From Guillardia theta CCMP2712 (taxonomy: Eukaryota; Cryptophyceae; Pyrenomonadales; Geminigeraceae): a stretch of DNA of 64,000 nt. Below, piece after piece: positions 36,728-48,128 of the stretch. Location: contig NW_005434663.1 in NCBI RefSeq assembly GCF_000315625.1, forward strand, positions 527,081-591,080, in the 5' to 3' direction. Made by a program: the position numbers and the translations under genes. The notes beneath the pieces are model-generated. The model did not search any database. It had not been told where the DNA came from and was given only the letters and a program-made list of their open reading frames with translations. The stretch's first letter is position 1, and each line of letters opens with the position of its first letter.

Positions 36728-37333
36728 AATCAACCTGATAAATTGCGTCCCTTGTTCCCCCTCTCGTTTCGTCCTCAATCGACCCCTACTCTACTCTCCG
36801 CCATTCTGACCTGCTTTCTTACCGCCATTCCGGCATTTTGGTCATCCATCTTCCGCGGGTTATGAGTTCTGAGGGGTAGTCATGGACCCCTCTTGAGCAC
36901 TTGAAACAGAGGGGTGTGTGTAGTGCATGGGGATCATGGTAACTTGAACGGTAGCTACAGGAAAGCAGGGGGTACTCTAACGAACATGGGGTGGCGGAAA
37001 GAAGGGGTGGTTCTTTTCATAGGTAGAAGTGGGGTACTTCTGGGTGGCATTGAAGGGGGTAGGCAGGAGGGATTGAAAAAGAGCATTCAAATGACGAAGG
37101 TGGGGTAGGAACAGAGCAGTCGGGACCGGGGTGTAGGGGTATCTTGGTCATCGCAAGGCGAGAGGCGGCATGGCGTGAGTGCTGTGGTGTGCAAGAGGCA
37201 GAGGAAGGGAGCATGCAAGAGACGAGGATCCAGTGAATGAAAGGCGTGGGGGTGTAAGAAGAAGGCAGGCGGTTGATGCAAGAAGCCAGCGTTATACTTT
37301 AACCATCATCTGTTAAGGAAGACCTCAGATACG
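36728..37333. promoter_or_regulatory. Divergent promoter region between two PDZ genes
   Basis: Left edge C-rich (CGACCCCTACTCTACTCTCC at about 36780-36799). From about 36868 to 37135 the plus strand carries about ten GGGG-containing words (GAGGGGTAGTCATGG, AGGGGGTACTC, GTGGGGTACTTCTGGG, GGTGGGGTAGGAAC, GTGTAGGGGTATC). No gene is visible. Confidence 0.6.
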
Positions 37334-40300
37334 ATGAACATATTTGGACGAAGGTCGAGCCAGAAGAAGAATTCAGGATCAAAAGCTTCATCACCATCAC
37401 CTAATGTTTACAAGGAGAGATCTGCAGTAGATTTCCAAGCAGAGGAATTGAAACGCCTCCAAGGCCAGGAATCGACTCCGAATGAAGGTGCTGAATCCGG
37501 TTCAAAGAACGGTGCAAACGATACCGGCAACGCAGTTGAAACTCGAGACCAGAGGTTTGCACGATTGAAGAAATCGCTTGAGATTGCACTTCGCAATGGT
37601 GACACAGATAGGATCATTGAAGGTTACCGAAATCTTGGTCAGCATTTCATGCAAGGAAAATCTTTGGCAGAGCAGCAAGCAGCAAAGCAGATGTTTGAAA
37701 AAGCACTCGAACATGCAGGGGTCACCTCGCCAGACAAAGGTTCTAGTGCAAATGAAGAATCAAAGAATGTTCATGACAACAAGCAGCTTCGTTCTAGTCA
37801 AGATACTCCCCCAATTTCTCGACCTGATGATACCGCGGCCAGAGTTGCGAGCCACCGGAACTCTAAACGACTTGTCTTGGAGCTCACACGGGCGCCTCTG
37901 CCTGGCATGGCTCCGGCGCCTGATGGTCTGGCGGGGGTAGGGTTTTCATTTGAGATGCAGCCGGATGGATCCCAGGTCATATCAACCCTTGCTCCAACTG
38001 GAAGTGCCGCAAGGAGCGGAAAGATCAAAGCAGGCGACATTCTGATCAGCGTCGACCATGTTCAGGTCAATAACATGCCGGCGACGGATATAATTCGGAG
38101 GGTGAAAGGTCAGCCTGGCTCTCGGGTAGTCCTTGAAATTGAAACCATGAATTATGAAGAAAACTCTGGAAGCAAGTCGCCCCCTGGGAGTAGAATCGGA
38201 AGTCCAAGTACACCGCTGCATAACATCCCTGAAACGATGAATGAGACCATGGAGTCAAATGTTGACATCAATAATCCTTCACCATTGCTTGAAAGCAATT
38301 TTCCAGCAGTGACAGCAGGTTGTTTTTGATGACTCACTGTTCCTTTGGAAGACATTAACTTTATACTCAGAATCTCCCAACATTCCACCGTTGCAGTTAC
38401 CTGCTGCTCCTCCGAAGCAGGTAATTATTGAATCTATACTTCCTCTAAACATGACTTGAATCCATTCAGGAAACAATGACTACCCAAGCAACAGATGCCA
38501 ATGAGTCGTTCAGTTCACCTGAAAAATCTCCGAAGCATCCAGTCGTTCACAATGTGTCTGTACAGCAGTTTCTGCAAGAAATAGATCCACCAAAGAGTAA
38601 CAATCAGGAGCTGCCTCGAAAAGACAGCAGTTCATCGTCTTCTCAACAGATTCCGCAATCTCCTCAGCCTTCAGCACAGCCTGGCAATCAAGCTCAAGAT
38701 AGTCGCGAGCCGAATGCAAATGCTCAAACCAATCCTCAGAATGGATATTTCTTCCCAGGTCAACCTCAAAATTATCCTTATCCCCTCACTCCTACAATGC
38801 TCCACCCCTCGCAACCTTTCGGTCCATTTCCCTTCCCCACTAATCCGTTTCAAGCACAACAGTATGTCTCCACATTCCCTCCAAACATCTTTTACAACTG
38901 GCCTCAAATGCAACAGATGCCTCCGAACGTCGAAGGGATGCAGCCCTCTTGGCAGTATCCGGTACCCAACATGCCACAACCGGATACTCCTGCTGGAAAA
39001 GCGTTGCCTCCCGAACCAAGTATTCCTGCGCCGCAAATGAACGTGCCGCCAAGCATGCAGCACGCGGCCTCGAATGCAAACAGCAATGGATTTATCAACA
39101 ATAGCGCAGGACCAGCAACTGTCATGGTTCAGAATTCTGTTGCATCGTCGTCGAATGCCGTTCAAAAATCTCCTGACACATCTCCCTTATCATCAAAGGT
39201 GCTTTTCGAACCTCCGAAAGAACCTCTGGCACCTTTAGCTCAAGATTCTGCTGGTGACAATCAGAGTTTAGGAGGAAAAAGGAGGGGCAAACGACTTGTC
39301 CTCATACGAGAATCAGCCAAAGGTCAGGTCGTTCTTCCAGAACAGCGAATTGGGATCGGTTTAAACTTGTCAGCCAAGAAAGCTAATCAACGCGCTCCGT
39401 TCGTGGTCGAGAGCTTGGTCCCGGACTCCCCTGCAGCTCGCAGCAATCAAATTTCAGTAGGAGACATCCTCTACTCAATCGATGGCATGAGGGTGAAAGA
39501 GAAGAATCTGACTGAGGTCATTCAAATGCTCAAGGGGCCAGTAGGCTCCCAAGTGGTTGTGGTGTTTCAATTGAAAGAAGGCCCCGTCGCTCCCCCGAAT
39601 CACACGCCCAGTTTGAACAATGACTCTCGGAATTTTGTCATGAAGTTTGAAGTGATATCTGCTGATGGGTTGCCAACCTCACCGACCACGGATACTGGTC
39701 TCTACGACCCTTACTGTTGTGTGTCGATCTTGTCGGATTGTTCCGAGTCTGAAGAAAATTACTTTGCCCTCCGTCTGCAGCCAGGCTTCGCGCAGTATAC
39801 AACCATCATCCAGCGGAAGACTCTCAATCCACTCTGGAACGAAAGTTTTGTCCTTCATGACATGTATGCATTGGACAAATCCCGTCAATTTTCCTCTCAG
39901 CGTTCTTCGCTTAATGGTAACTCTGTAACTCTGGTGTTTTCAATTTTCTCGGACAGCCCAGCGTCTAGCTCTGAGCTTGTTGGATTCTGCAAGATTCGAA
40001 ACTTCTCCCCTGGCACATCGTCGGAGAGCAATCTTCACCTCCTGGATAAGAATGGCAATGAGAGACAGTTTTCTGGGATCCCTTCCACTCTGAACGTGAA
40101 GCTCTCCTACCACAGCTCGCGCCCTGATGAGCTGGAGCATCAGAGCAGCACCAGCAGCAGGCTCACCGACACTGCCTTTTCCACTCCGGTTCGAAAGGAC
40201 TGGGCACAGCAAGGAGCGACGCCGTTGAACGATGCAGCTCTTACCAAGACCCAGCTCGAAGGGAAGGGGAGGCGGTCGAAGAACTCCACGATGTCAGCTC

Positions 40301-41874
40301 AGAAAAGCTCTAATGCTGGCGGAAGCCTTGCGGCCCTGTGGGTCAGTGCGCATCCTCCACTGCAGACCAAGCGCTTGCTGGATATGACAAGGGAGAATGA
40401 CACGACAAGGGAGAATGAGTCGGAGGGAAGGTCGGATGCCTGGATTACCTCCCCCATCTTCACCTCGTCAGGGTCAAGCGGAATCCCCTTGTTCGATCAG
40501 CAAGGTTCCATGTCAAAAAGAACTTCTCAATTCCCTGAACCGGTTCGTCGTGAACTAGAAAGTAAGGAGAGACAGATCTCCGGGCTGAAAACAGAAAATG
40601 CCAGGTTGATGGAAAGGATTCAAGAAATTTCCCTCATGAACGAGACGTCGTTAGAGTCCTCGCACACTGCCCTTCAAAGGATGAGGGAGGAACTCGACAA
40701 GAAAACGGAGAAACTGAGGAATTTGCAGTACATCGTTGACAACGCTGGGCCTTCACAGAAGAGGCTGGAAGAACAACTCGCATCAGCCCAGCAGCTCGTG
40801 AGGGGATCGATGCTTCAGCATGAGAAGTTCGAGGAGCAGACTCAGAAGAAGGATAAAGAGATTGAGGACTTGAGGAGGGAGAAGGAGCTTCTGGAAAAGG
40901 AGCTCCAGGCGTACAAGATCGAGTCATTCTCCGACAACGGCGGGTCCAGCAGGGAGGGGTCAAGCTCGCTGCACGAGCTCATAGATGCTGAGAGGAGGAA
41001 GTTCAAGAAAGCTCTGGCTGAAGAGCGATCCCGAGCTGCAGACGCGCTTGAACGGGAGCGAGCGAAGCATGAAACCATCGTGAGGGACCTGGAGATGAAG
41101 CATGCGGCACAACAGCGCGACAGGAGCTCCAACGGGGACCTCTTGCACGAGAACGAGGAACTGCACAAGGACGTCTCGATCATCCGAGCGGCGCTGGATC
41201 GGGAGAAGGAGAGATACTCCAACCTGTTCTCGCAGATGCACGAGGAGCTCGCCCTGCTGAAGCGTCAGGCAGCCAGCAGCTCAGCAGATACTTCGGAGCG
41301 AGGGAGCCATTCGGTGGTCAAAACTTGGTACAGAGGAAGCAAGAAGGAGGAGGAGTACACGAGCAGGATATCGAAGCTCGAGGCTTCTCTGGCCAAGATC
41401 ACAACGGAGCGAGACAAGCTGAAACTCGAGAACGAGTCGCTACAAGGAGAAACTCAGGACAAGGAACAGAAGATCCGCTCGCAGAAAGATGCTGAGAAGC
41501 ATCAGTCGCAACTAGAGATGGACAAGAAGCAAGCGATCCAAGAGCTCCGAGAGTATGAGATGGAGGTCGAGAGGCTGCACGAGGAGAAGGAGAAGTTCAG
41601 GAGCCAGCTCTCGGAGGCAGAGAGAGAAAACGAAGAGCTGAGGGGGAGGCTGAGGACGATGGAGCTGACAAGAAGCTCATCGCACTCTGAGAATGGAAAC
41701 AATCTGGTTGACGAGCTGGAAAGCAGACTGAAGGAGAAGGAAAAAGCTTACAGCAAGCTGCAGAAGGTGATGTCAAGCCCTGTGCCCTTGTTGTGAGTTG
41801 TTTGATCTCTTTCACAGGAACATAAAAGACTGCAAATCCTTGCAGCAAGTAGATCCGGCGGATCTATCCGATGA
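37334..41874 (+). CDS. Two-PDZ, C2 and coiled-coil scaffold protein
   Basis: Four exons (37334-38318, 38371-38420, 38470-41766, 41818-41874) join in frame to 1,462 residues. The short exon 2 gives SPNIPPLQLPAAPPKQ and links two long open frames into one protein. PDZ 1 (about residues 175-275): GVGFSFEMQPDGSQVISTLA and SGKIKAGDILISVDHVQVN. A Gln/Pro/Asn-rich linker with many PQ and NP pairs follows. PDZ 2: GIGLNLSAKKANQRAPFVVE and SNQISVGDILYSIDGMRVK. Next is a C2 domain (FVMKFEVISADGLPTSPTTD, GLYDPYCCVSIL, KTLNPLWNESFVLHDMYALD), which may bind membranes. The C-terminal 400 residues are a coiled coil (RELESKERQISGLKTENARL onward). Domain order suggests an active-zone-like membrane scaffold, though this is analogy only. 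If the last intron is not spliced, the protein stops at 41796. Confidence 0.85.
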
Positions 41875-42503
41875 TCGATGGCGAGGTCTTCGGTTTCGAG
41901 CGCTGTATTCTTCAAGTAAACCTTATAGCATCTAACCAGCTTGAGCTTGCCCCTCCAGTTTGCCTCTTGAACTTCTCCCTCTCCTCTTGTTCCTCCTAGC
42001 ATTGTAATTCCTTTCCTTCATCCCTCGGTTCACATTCATTGCCAAATGTAATTTGCAGTTCATGCAGCTTGCTGCTCGCTTTCCTGCATGCACGCACTCT
42101 CCCTTGCCATGCATTCCCTTTCACTCCCCTCTCCTCTTGCTCTCCGCTCATTTCGCCATCACTCTACTGCACTCCACACATAGTGTGCTCTTGCCTCCAA
42201 TCCTTCTTACTTCACTTGTATTTCATATCCCTTTGCGCCCCCTCCCTCTGTCTCTGTCTCTGTCTCTGTCTCTGTCTCTGTCTCTGTCTCTGTCCCTGTC
42301 TCGTCTCTGTCTCCCTCACGGCATGCTTGTTTGTTCTTTACCTTCGCACTCTTACAGCCTTCCCTCCTCCTCCTCCCCACCACTTTCTGAGGCAACGCCT
42401 TCTCCGCATCCCCTCCCCACCACTTCCGTCTCCTCCCTCTAACACCTCGCGCTCTGCGTCCATTTCATTTCCCGTGACTTTGTTTGATAATAGACCGGCA
42501 GCC
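41875..42503. other. Intergenic region with CT-rich and (TCTGTC)n tracts
   Basis: Mostly C/T-rich on the plus strand from about 42090. At about 42245-42300 lies a hexanucleotide repeat of about nine TCTGTC/CTCTGT units. No gene is visible. The CT-rich strand here is the sense strand of the next gene, opposite to most promoters in this window. Confidence 0.55.
42246..42302. repeat. (TCTGTC)n microsatellite
   Basis: Tandem TCTGTC/CTGTCT units followed by a few imperfect copies, in intergenic pyrimidine-rich DNA. Confidence 0.9.
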
Positions 42504-42878
42504 ATGCTTGCCCAGGTGCGCAGCATGTGGGTGCCGCGGGCAGTGAGCTACCATGCTGCTGCCGTGATAGGGGCGATGACTCCATGGGTCATGCGTTCCA
42601 TTGTCTCGCCTCCCAACGTCGCCATGATCATGGCAGGGCCGGCTGTAGCATGCTGCTCTTCGCAAGCCTTCCTGCTCCTGATGAGGAGCTGGGAGGAATT
42701 CCTCGGGGATTTCAGCGAGGAGGTGAGAGAAGCTGACTTGGCGTCTGTGCGAGCATGACGAGTAGCGCAGGTCCTGCAAGATCGCAGGTCCATCCCTCTC
42801 TGGATGGTGAGCGTCGTCAGCATCCCAGCATGGGTCGTGGGGTTCATCTTGTACAGCGTTGGCTCAAACTTCTTGTAA
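42504..42878 (+). CDS. Small multi-pass membrane protein, unknown
   Basis: Encodes 108 residues in two exons (42504-42722 and 42771-42878; 48-bp intron; the join reads GDFSEEVLQDRRSIP). Three hydrophobic segments can be seen: YHAAAVIGAMTPWVMRSIV, VAMIMAGPAVACCSSQAFLL and MVSVVSIPAWVVGFILYSVG. They are separated by a charged loop (RSWEEFLGDFSEEV). The ending SNFL carries no retrieval signal I know. The family is unknown. The clean intron supports a real gene, but the upstream CT tract is unlike that of other plus-strand genes. Confidence 0.55.
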
Positions 42879-42997
42879 CATACCGACGGGGGGAGACCAG
42901 CAGGTTCGTAGAGTGTGGATGTTGGCCTTAGTCGACATCAGCTTTGTACAATATTGATATATTACATTCATGTGCATTATTCTACCACTAGTGAACA

Positions 42998-44911
42998 TCA
43001 AGAGCTGAGGATGTGTTCGAGCATGAAAAAACTCAAGGAGATCTCATCCTTGCAGGAGGGGATCCGATCGGAACCCCCCTCCAAGTTCTTCTTGAAATCG
43101 TCGAGGATGCTCGTGTTCCTGCGCACCATCGAGGGTCAGACAGGCCCCAACCTCCGAGAGCGGCCGATGACCTGAGGTGTGTGAAGATAAGCTCCTTGTC
43201 CTGTATGTCTCCATCGCTACGTGCGATCTGCCCACACACGCCCGTCACCCGGTACAGCCTCTCCTCCCCTTCCACTCACCGCCACGAAATCCGTCAGAGG
43301 AGTCAACTGCTCGACTGCCTTGGGCGACATCTGCACCCCCACCCGTCAGGACGGCAGTGCTGCTCCGTCGCACATTTCGCACCTCGACAGAGAGGTCGAC
43401 GACCTGCCGGGAGATGCACCGCCCCGTGCGGATGCACCGCTGCTGGACTCTCTCCCAGATGATTTCTCGATCGCACATGACGTGAATGATTCCGATCCGG
43501 TAGTGAGGATACCTGGTTGGCAAGTTATTCGTCTACCCGCCCCGATCACACGACGTCACTGACTTGGTTCGGATCTGCGTCAGATATTCCCGATACCACT
43601 CGGCGTTGGACAAGGACCCATCCACTATCAAATGCTTGCTGCCCTCCATCAGCTTTCGCACAATCACCTCCTGCCATAACAGCAAGCTGAGTCAAGAAGG
43701 AAGAGCGTAAAGCAATGGAAACGCACTTGTAAGAACCCCGATTCATTATGCGTGGCGTGCCCTGCTAGAATGATGTTCTTGTTTGGATTCGGCCCAGGAT
43801 TTCGAGAGATGTAATGCTGGTAGATTGAAGCCTCAGCAATTCCCAATGCCGTAGAAGCAAAGTACCTTCATCTCAGGTAACTGGTATTTCACTGTATCAG
43901 GATCCACCTGAGCCAGCGCGAGTCAACAGTCTTGTCATAGCCAGAGCTACTTCTCACCTTCACCATGAGACGGAGCGAGTCCACACCACTAGCTTCCAAC
44001 TGCGAGATCGTCCTCGACTTGCCTGCACCCATTGCCCCCGCTGTAAAGATGATCCATGGCCGATCAGAATGAACTCCTGAGTCGCACCAGTACTTGACAA
44101 TCTCATCCTGCAGCCGCTGTCGCTCTTCGATATAGTTCACGTGATAGTTGTAGTCCAAGGCAGATCTGACTTGTTTGTAGACGCCATGAAAGTTCTCCTT
44201 CTTCGCCGGGGCTGCATAGTTGTAGTTCGTAGTCCTGTTCCAATCGAAGCTTTCTGGGATCCTGAAATTGGCTCTATCCGCAAACGTATCGGCGATGGGG
44301 TCAATGAAGTTGGTGTCATACGTGTCCCAGCTGTCTACTCCGCCCGAAATCTCCCAGGGGAACCCATGATACGCGTGCTCATCGCCGTCCTCTGTATACA
44401 TCGGTGCCTCCCCATCCCCCAAAGAGAATTCTCCTTCTGATCCCAACCACTCTACGTCCCGAGGCATCAGATCTCCATCCCATGTGTACACCATAGGAGG
44501 GTTAGAACGCCACGCCCTCTCGTTGACTCGCTGCTTCTCTTGGCCGTCGATATCCAACTTATCTCCATCCTCCTTATCGTCTTCGGGGGTGATTTTATTC
44601 GCAGAAGACGAACAGGAGCAGGAGGCTCTCAGCCCATCGCGAACAAAGCGTCTCGTGATCTTCTCATGGAGGAAGGAACAACATGGCCCCTTGAGCTTGT
44701 AGGCTGATCGACTCAACAGGTTCTTCCTCTCCCTCCGTTGCAGTCCCGGCTGCGAGAGGATCCAGCAAGGAGAAGCAGAGGGGTGGAATCCACAATCGTT
44801 CTGACGGAGCTGCTTCAAGGAAAGGAGGGAGGATCTCGAGCAGGCTGCTCGGATCATGGCGAAGAGGATAGCGTGGGTTGCGGCGCTACTCCTCATGCTG
44901 GCTGGCCGCAT
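42998..44911 (-). CDS. Zeta-type P-loop kinase domain protein
   Basis: A multi-exon gene with a eukaryote-type N-terminal extension of about 290 residues and a C-terminal zeta-toxin-like (AAA/chloramphenicol-kinase-like) domain. The extension is Ser/Arg-rich at the start, then acidic and aromatic-rich (DGDLMPRDVEWLGSEGEFSL, HGFPWEISGGVDSWDTY). The P-loop GAMGAGKS is at about 44015-44038. Short exons that follow keep the family order: a VDPD motif at about 43900, LAGHATHNESGF at about 43760 (position of the conserved His and Glu) and CDREIIWERVQQR at about 43480 (substrate arginines). In bacteria this fold phosphorylates UDP-N-acetylglucosamine. Stand-alone homologues in eukaryotes have other or unknown roles, and no antitoxin partner is seen here, so a host enzyme role is more likely. 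Exon 1 ends at 43958. Joins after about 43330 and the stop near 42998 are tentative. Confidence 0.72.
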
Positions 44912-46322
44912 CCTCAAGCCATATCTGCCATCGTTTGATGACCCTTGTGATTCCGGAGGGGTCAACTCAACACTTTGCTTTGAAATATATTGACTTCGTT
45001 TTTCAAAGTTACATTGTAGGATTGAACATATACGATTAGTTTGGAGCTATTCATTCAATTTCAAATAGTCACGCACAGTCAGCCCTCTGGAGAAGGGTGA
45101 AGGTCAGCACTTGCTTGAAATATCTTATAGTCTCACATATGATAATTTGTACCTTTGCAACAGAGCAGTGTAATGAATTGCTATTCATGTGTAGACCTTG
45201 TGGATCCAGAGGTAAGAGGATACAGCTTTTATACTAGGGATGTTGTTATAAAATCCTCCCTGTGCAGCCAATGGAATTCTGCTCTGGTGAGGTCGGTATG
45301 AGTCAGAAGAAAAACTCGTACCAGCTGGCCCGCCGGCGCCCGGATCGGACTCAGGGCCCGGTCGGCCCGCGGCGCGGCGCCCGGCGCCGTGCCAGTAGTG
45401 ACGAGTCGGGACTCCGGGAGCCTGTCACTACTGATCATCGGATAGGTCAGGCTCGGCTCGGAGTCACTCCGTCGCCGACGGCCGGGCTGAGCATTTCGGA
45501 CCAGCGCCGTCACGACGCCCGTCACGGTGTCAGGCACGCACAGTGACTGGCCCGGCCTGCCCGCGGCCCGGCGGCCAGCGGCTGGGATCGTACTCCTGGC
45601 GGCAGTGACTGAGCTGCTGACTGAGCTGGCCGGACTGAGAGTCTGCTGGGTCTGAGGGGGATGAGGGGGATGAGGGGGATGTGGCCCTCGTGCAGTATTC
45701 TGGGAAATTTTTTGGAGTAATTTCAGGGATAAATTTGGTTCGTTGAAAACTTGTCTCTTAATTTCAAACTATTGACCAAATGTTCGTGCACTTAAGAAGT
45801 GCGCTGACGCGTACAATGTGCTAGGGGGACGAAAAGCGGGAGTACACGAGGGAGGGAGGGGGAGAGGGAAGGATGGGGGAAGGGATGACTGATGATACAA
45901 TGGAGATGATGAGATGGGAAGAGAGCAACAAGGGAGAGAGGAAGCAGCAAGTTACAGTACGAGGGAACATGGGAAATGGTAGATCAATATGAAGAAGTCA
46001 AGAGTGGACATCAGATTTGGACAAGATATTTCATTGGGAAGGAGATTGACACAAGAGACCGGAACTCAAACAGTAACGTTCTTGGAGAAGCAGCAAGGAA
46101 ACTCATTGAGAACCCTGTTTAGTCCAAGCATAGAGATCCCTGGGGTAACTCAAGGGTGACTGAGAGGACCGAGAAAAGAAAAGCTAGGGACGAGAACTAT
46201 CATGAAAACCTCATCACGAAAGCCCTGCTTTGAGTCCGATTCATTTCTTTGTTTCACAGAAATCTGAAAGCCAGTGAACGTATACTTCAACCGTTGCGAG
46301 TTCATCACCTTCCTTGGACAAG
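44912..46322. other. Intergenic region with GC-rich palindromic block and GA tract
   Basis: AT-rich DNA runs to about 45290. A GC-rich block at about 45320-45640 holds an inverted repeat (CAGTAGTGAC ... GTCACTACTG) with an inner GAGTC/GACTC hairpin. Three GATGAGGGG units sit near 45656-45684. A GA-rich tract at about 45835-45970 lies in front of the eIF3j gene. No gene is convincing. Confidence 0.5.
45390..45432. repeat. Nested inverted repeat
   Basis: Perfect 10-bp arms CAGTAGTGAC and GTCACTACTG, separated by about 21 bp that itself contains GAGTC-GG-GACTC. It could form a hairpin and may mark the remains of a mobile element. Confidence 0.6.
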
Positions 46323-48128
46323 ATGAGTGATCTTGATGATTGGGGTAGGCACTGCAGCAATCCCTGTTCCTGCATCGTTGACGGCGTTTCCTTCAATGCA
46401 GAGAACGCCGACGAAGATGACATTCAACTTCAGAAGAAGCCTGACGAAGATGAATGGTCTGACAAGGAAGAGGAGGAGGAGGTGAGGCGGTTACGCGGCC
46501 TCGTGCGCTATGGCTGAAAAGTGTTCTTGTAGGAGGACCCTGATGAGAAAATGGCGAAGTTGAGAGAGGAGAAGGCAAAACTCCTTGAGAGGTCAGCAGA
46601 GAAGGTAAGTAGACACCATTGACAAGCATGCCCAGGCTGAGCGAGATCGACGACATCCTCCCCAAAGAACTCCCCAAGGAGAGCTCCAAGAAGGGGAAGG
46701 CTACCAAGAGGCTGATCAAGGAGAAGGAGGAGGAAGAGAAACGCCGCGCTGAAGAGATGACGAAGAGTGAGGCCCAGGTGAGATCCGAGAGGTCTCCTCC
46801 CTCCCTGCACGCCTGTGTTGACCCTGCTGTAGGTCTCCTTGCAGCGCAAGATTGAAGAGAGTGACTTTGAGAACGCTCAAGACATGTTTGGTGAAAAAGA
46901 GCAGCCGCGAGGTTTGCAGCGGTTCCTCTCACCATCACTTGGTACAGGCAGTGGAGGCAAGGCACAAGAAGGAACATCTGACAGTGGCCGGTTTGAGAGT
47001 TGGAATCTCTCCTGCAACTCCAAGCAGAAGGACGTCGAGGAGTTTGCTGAGTACACCGCTGCCAAGATCATCAAGTTTCAGGTTTCTTGCGCAAGTACTG
47101 TTCCTTCTTGATCGGTGGAGTGCAGGATGAGTTCCTCTACCTCGCTCTTATTCGCAAGCTCCTTCAGGAGACGACCAAGTCGATTGTAAGAATGAAGTTG
47201 ACAATTGTGCTCGACCTTACAGCATGGCAGGACTCCAACCAGGTCAAGGAGCTCATGCTTGTCTTGACCAAGGGGCGAGAGGTGCTCTTCATACCACATC
47301 ACAAGATCGACCAGTCACTGCTGTGCTTGCAGGACTTCAACGTCGCTGATCTTCTCAGATACCTCATCCGTGATGCCGACAAGGACCTGAGCGAGGCTGA
47401 CATTGAGGTTGTTGCCTTGCTGACATGCTGCTCCTTGACTCGGGCCCGTCCAGGATATGTTGAACAAGGAGCTCAAGATTGAAGAGAAGGCTCTTGCCTC
47501 CAAGAGCCGCAGCAAGGCCCCTGAGAAGGTTAGAGAGGAGTGCAGCAGGAGGGCGACGGCGGAGCGTTCTTGGCAAGGGTTGACATGCATGACGTCTCGT
47601 ACACAGGTGAAGCTGACCGCAAGGCAGCTGCTGATGAAGGTGCTCCTGCACGACCTTGTTAGAGACTGCAAGCCCGAGGAAGTCCTCAGGATCATCGAGG
47701 AGGTTCTTGCTGCCCTCTCCTCCTTCCTGCCACTCAAACTTTGACCAGGGCTGCGGGTTGACCCTCACCAGGGAGCAGCAGGGCAAGGTAAGCCTCCTCT
47801 TGCTCTCCCTCCTGCCCTCCCATGCTCACTCTCCCTCCCTTTAGATCGCCCACAAGAAGGCTGAGCTGCAAGGAGACCCGAGCGCGCAGAAGCAGGCGGG
47901 CAAGGGCTCTGCCCGCGTCGCAGACCACAAGAGCATGTCTATGTATGATGACTCCTCTCCTCGCTCCCTTCCCCTTCCGCACTTGGCTAATCCAGGGGCA
48001 GGTACGATGCCTTTGGTACTGGAGGAGGAGAGGACTGGGGAGGCGGTGGTGGCACTCGAGGAGACGAGTGAGTCTTGATGCCACGTTGCTCTCGTGCTGA
48101 CCGCGTTCTCAGCTATGATTTCATGTAA
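46323..48128 (+). CDS. Translation initiation factor eIF3 subunit j
   Basis: eIF3j (Hcr1 in yeast) is a loosely bound eIF3 subunit that sits at the decoding centre of the 40S ribosome. Joining the small exons gives the family layout. The acidic start is MSDLDDWENADEDDIQLQ (across the first intron), then EDEWSDKEEEEE. A Lys/Glu-rich helix follows (DEKMAKLREEKAKLLERSAE, KATKRLIKEKEEEEKRRAEE), then the signature RKIEESDFENAQDMFGE. The conserved helical core is KDVEEFAEYTAAKIIKFQ, FLYLALIRKLLQETTKSI, NQVKELMLVLTKGRE. The tail ends GDDYDFM at a TAA (48126-48128), almost identical to the eIF3j C-terminus. Between the core and the tail are extra exon-like helices (DLLRYLIRDADKDLSEADIE, QLLMKVLLHDLVRDCKPEEV), so the protein may be longer than usual. 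Those joins are less certain. Confidence 0.78.

Noticed and set aside
37334-38476. Two separate PDZ genes at 37334-38329 and 38476-41796
   Set aside because: Two short GT-AG introns (52 and 49 bp) join them in frame through a 50-bp exon, so one gene is simpler.
42245-42302. Possible CRISPR-like array
   Set aside because: A simple hexanucleotide microsatellite without spacers; the genome is eukaryotic.
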